Positions 63,720 through 64,000 of a stretch of DNA of 64,000 nt are shown piece after piece (position 1 is the stretch's first letter; each line of letters opens with the position of its first letter). The notes under the pieces were generated by a model. The model was not told where the DNA came from. It saw only the letters and a list, made by a program, of their open reading frames with translations, and made no database searches. Made by a program: the position numbers and the translations under genes. Origin of the DNA: Ophiosphaerella korrae (lineage: Eukaryota > Ascomycota > Dothideomycetes > Pleosporales > Phaeosphaeriaceae); contig JALNQF010000062.1 of the NCBI GenBank assembly GCA_028456385.1, forward strand, positions 148,720 to 212,719, in the 5' to 3' direction.

Positions 63720-64000
63720 CTAGGTACTTGGGGGAGGCGGCGGACCAGCAGCCCCTTTTTGCTGCATATTACTAGCGAGTAAATCGATGGGTGGTGCTGG
63801 GAGTTGCTGTTTTGGGTAGGTCGGTGGTGGTGGTGGGGCGGGAGAGTTGTGTTGGTTGTGGTTGGTGGGGGAGGGGTAGGTAGGTTTGTGTTGGGGTGCG
63901 GGTTGTGGTGGCGGGGTGAGAGGGGGGGGGGGGGGGTTTTGGATGTTTATGGGTATATGGACGGGGGGGTGGGGGGGGTTGCTGAGGGGTGGTTTTTTTT
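63720..64000 (-). CDS. 3' end of a proline-rich protein gene, cut by the window edge
   Basis: Partial; stop TAG at 63722-63720 on the minus strand. Reading back from the stop, one frame stays open for about 60 codons with strongly protein-like content: QPAPQHKPTYPSPTNHNQHN, SPAPPPPPTYPKQQLPAPPI, DLLASNMQQKGAAGPPPPPS and T. Further upstream a run of about 16 C (plus-strand G at about 63921-63936) makes the frame unsafe, and the final 60 bp is low complexity, possibly assembly or sequencing noise. Proline-rich tails like this occur in endocytic and actin-linked proteins; no family can be named. Confidence 0.6.
   Translation of the reverse strand, partial: KKPPLSNPPHPPVHIPINIQNPPPPPLTPPPQPAPQHKPTYPSPTNHNQHNSPAPPPPPTYPKQQLPAPPIDLLASNMQQKGAAGPPPPPST

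Overview
The window reads as nuclear DNA of a filamentous ascomycete, most likely a Dothideomycete of the Pleosporales type. Evidence: short introns (mostly 45-75 bp) with GTRNGT donors and CTAAC/CTGAC branch points, two HET-domain genes, a CRY-DASH cryptochrome, a fungal wax-synthase-like gene, a But2-type secreted protein, fungal glutamate decarboxylase, a KRE6/SKN1-type glucan protein and a fungal Cyc8/Ssn6. The order assignment is inference; fungal nuclear DNA is secure.

Layout. 2-5 kb: HET protein with a long disordered front (-). 5.7-9.1 kb: divergent pair V-ATPase subunit E (-) and NIPA-type Mg transporter (+). 9.9-14.3 kb: cupin, Chs5-type exomer subunit and MBOAT/wax-synthase-like enzyme, all (+), with two decayed repeat copies flanking CHS5. 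14.9-16.5 kb: secreted twin-fasciclin protein (-). 17.5-22.1 kb: glutamate decarboxylase and CRY-DASH (+). 22.4-24.4 kb: second HET protein (-). 24.4-29.2 kb: gene-poor stretch with two more relics of the same repeat, a But2-type secreted protein, an unrecognised small signal-peptide/TM protein and an intron-bearing tRNA-Val. 29.2-33.5 kb: SAGA Sgf11-like protein and POP1 (-). 34.2 kb: J-like protein without HPD. 35.3-41.7 kb: housekeeping cluster with two head-to-head pairs, SEC31/RRM protein and an NDUFA4-type mitochondrial protein/COX6B. 41.7-47 kb: gene-poor, later GC-rich, with a 15-bp minisatellite. 47-49.9 kb: SSN6. 52.3-56.7 kb: three poorly known genes, including an Est1-type protein that overlaps a multi-TM protein gene. 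57.8 kb: small conserved fungal protein whose promoter is duplicated upstream. 60.4-62.6 kb: KRE6/SKN1. Right edge: 3' end of a proline-rich gene on the minus strand.

Functional links. The head-to-head NDUFA4-like and COX6B genes probably both encode cytochrome-oxidase-associated proteins and share a 266-bp promoter. CHS5, KRE6 and the fasciclin protein belong to cell-surface biology. The rest is ordinary mixed ascomycete gene order; I see no secondary-metabolite cluster.

Exon coordinates were derived by eye from splice consensus, frame continuity and remembered family patterns. No alignment or RNA evidence was available. The most unusual structural signal is a possible 3-nt exon in COX6B. 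The least explained proteins are those at 26.4-27.1, 52.3-53.4 and 55.7-56.7 kb.
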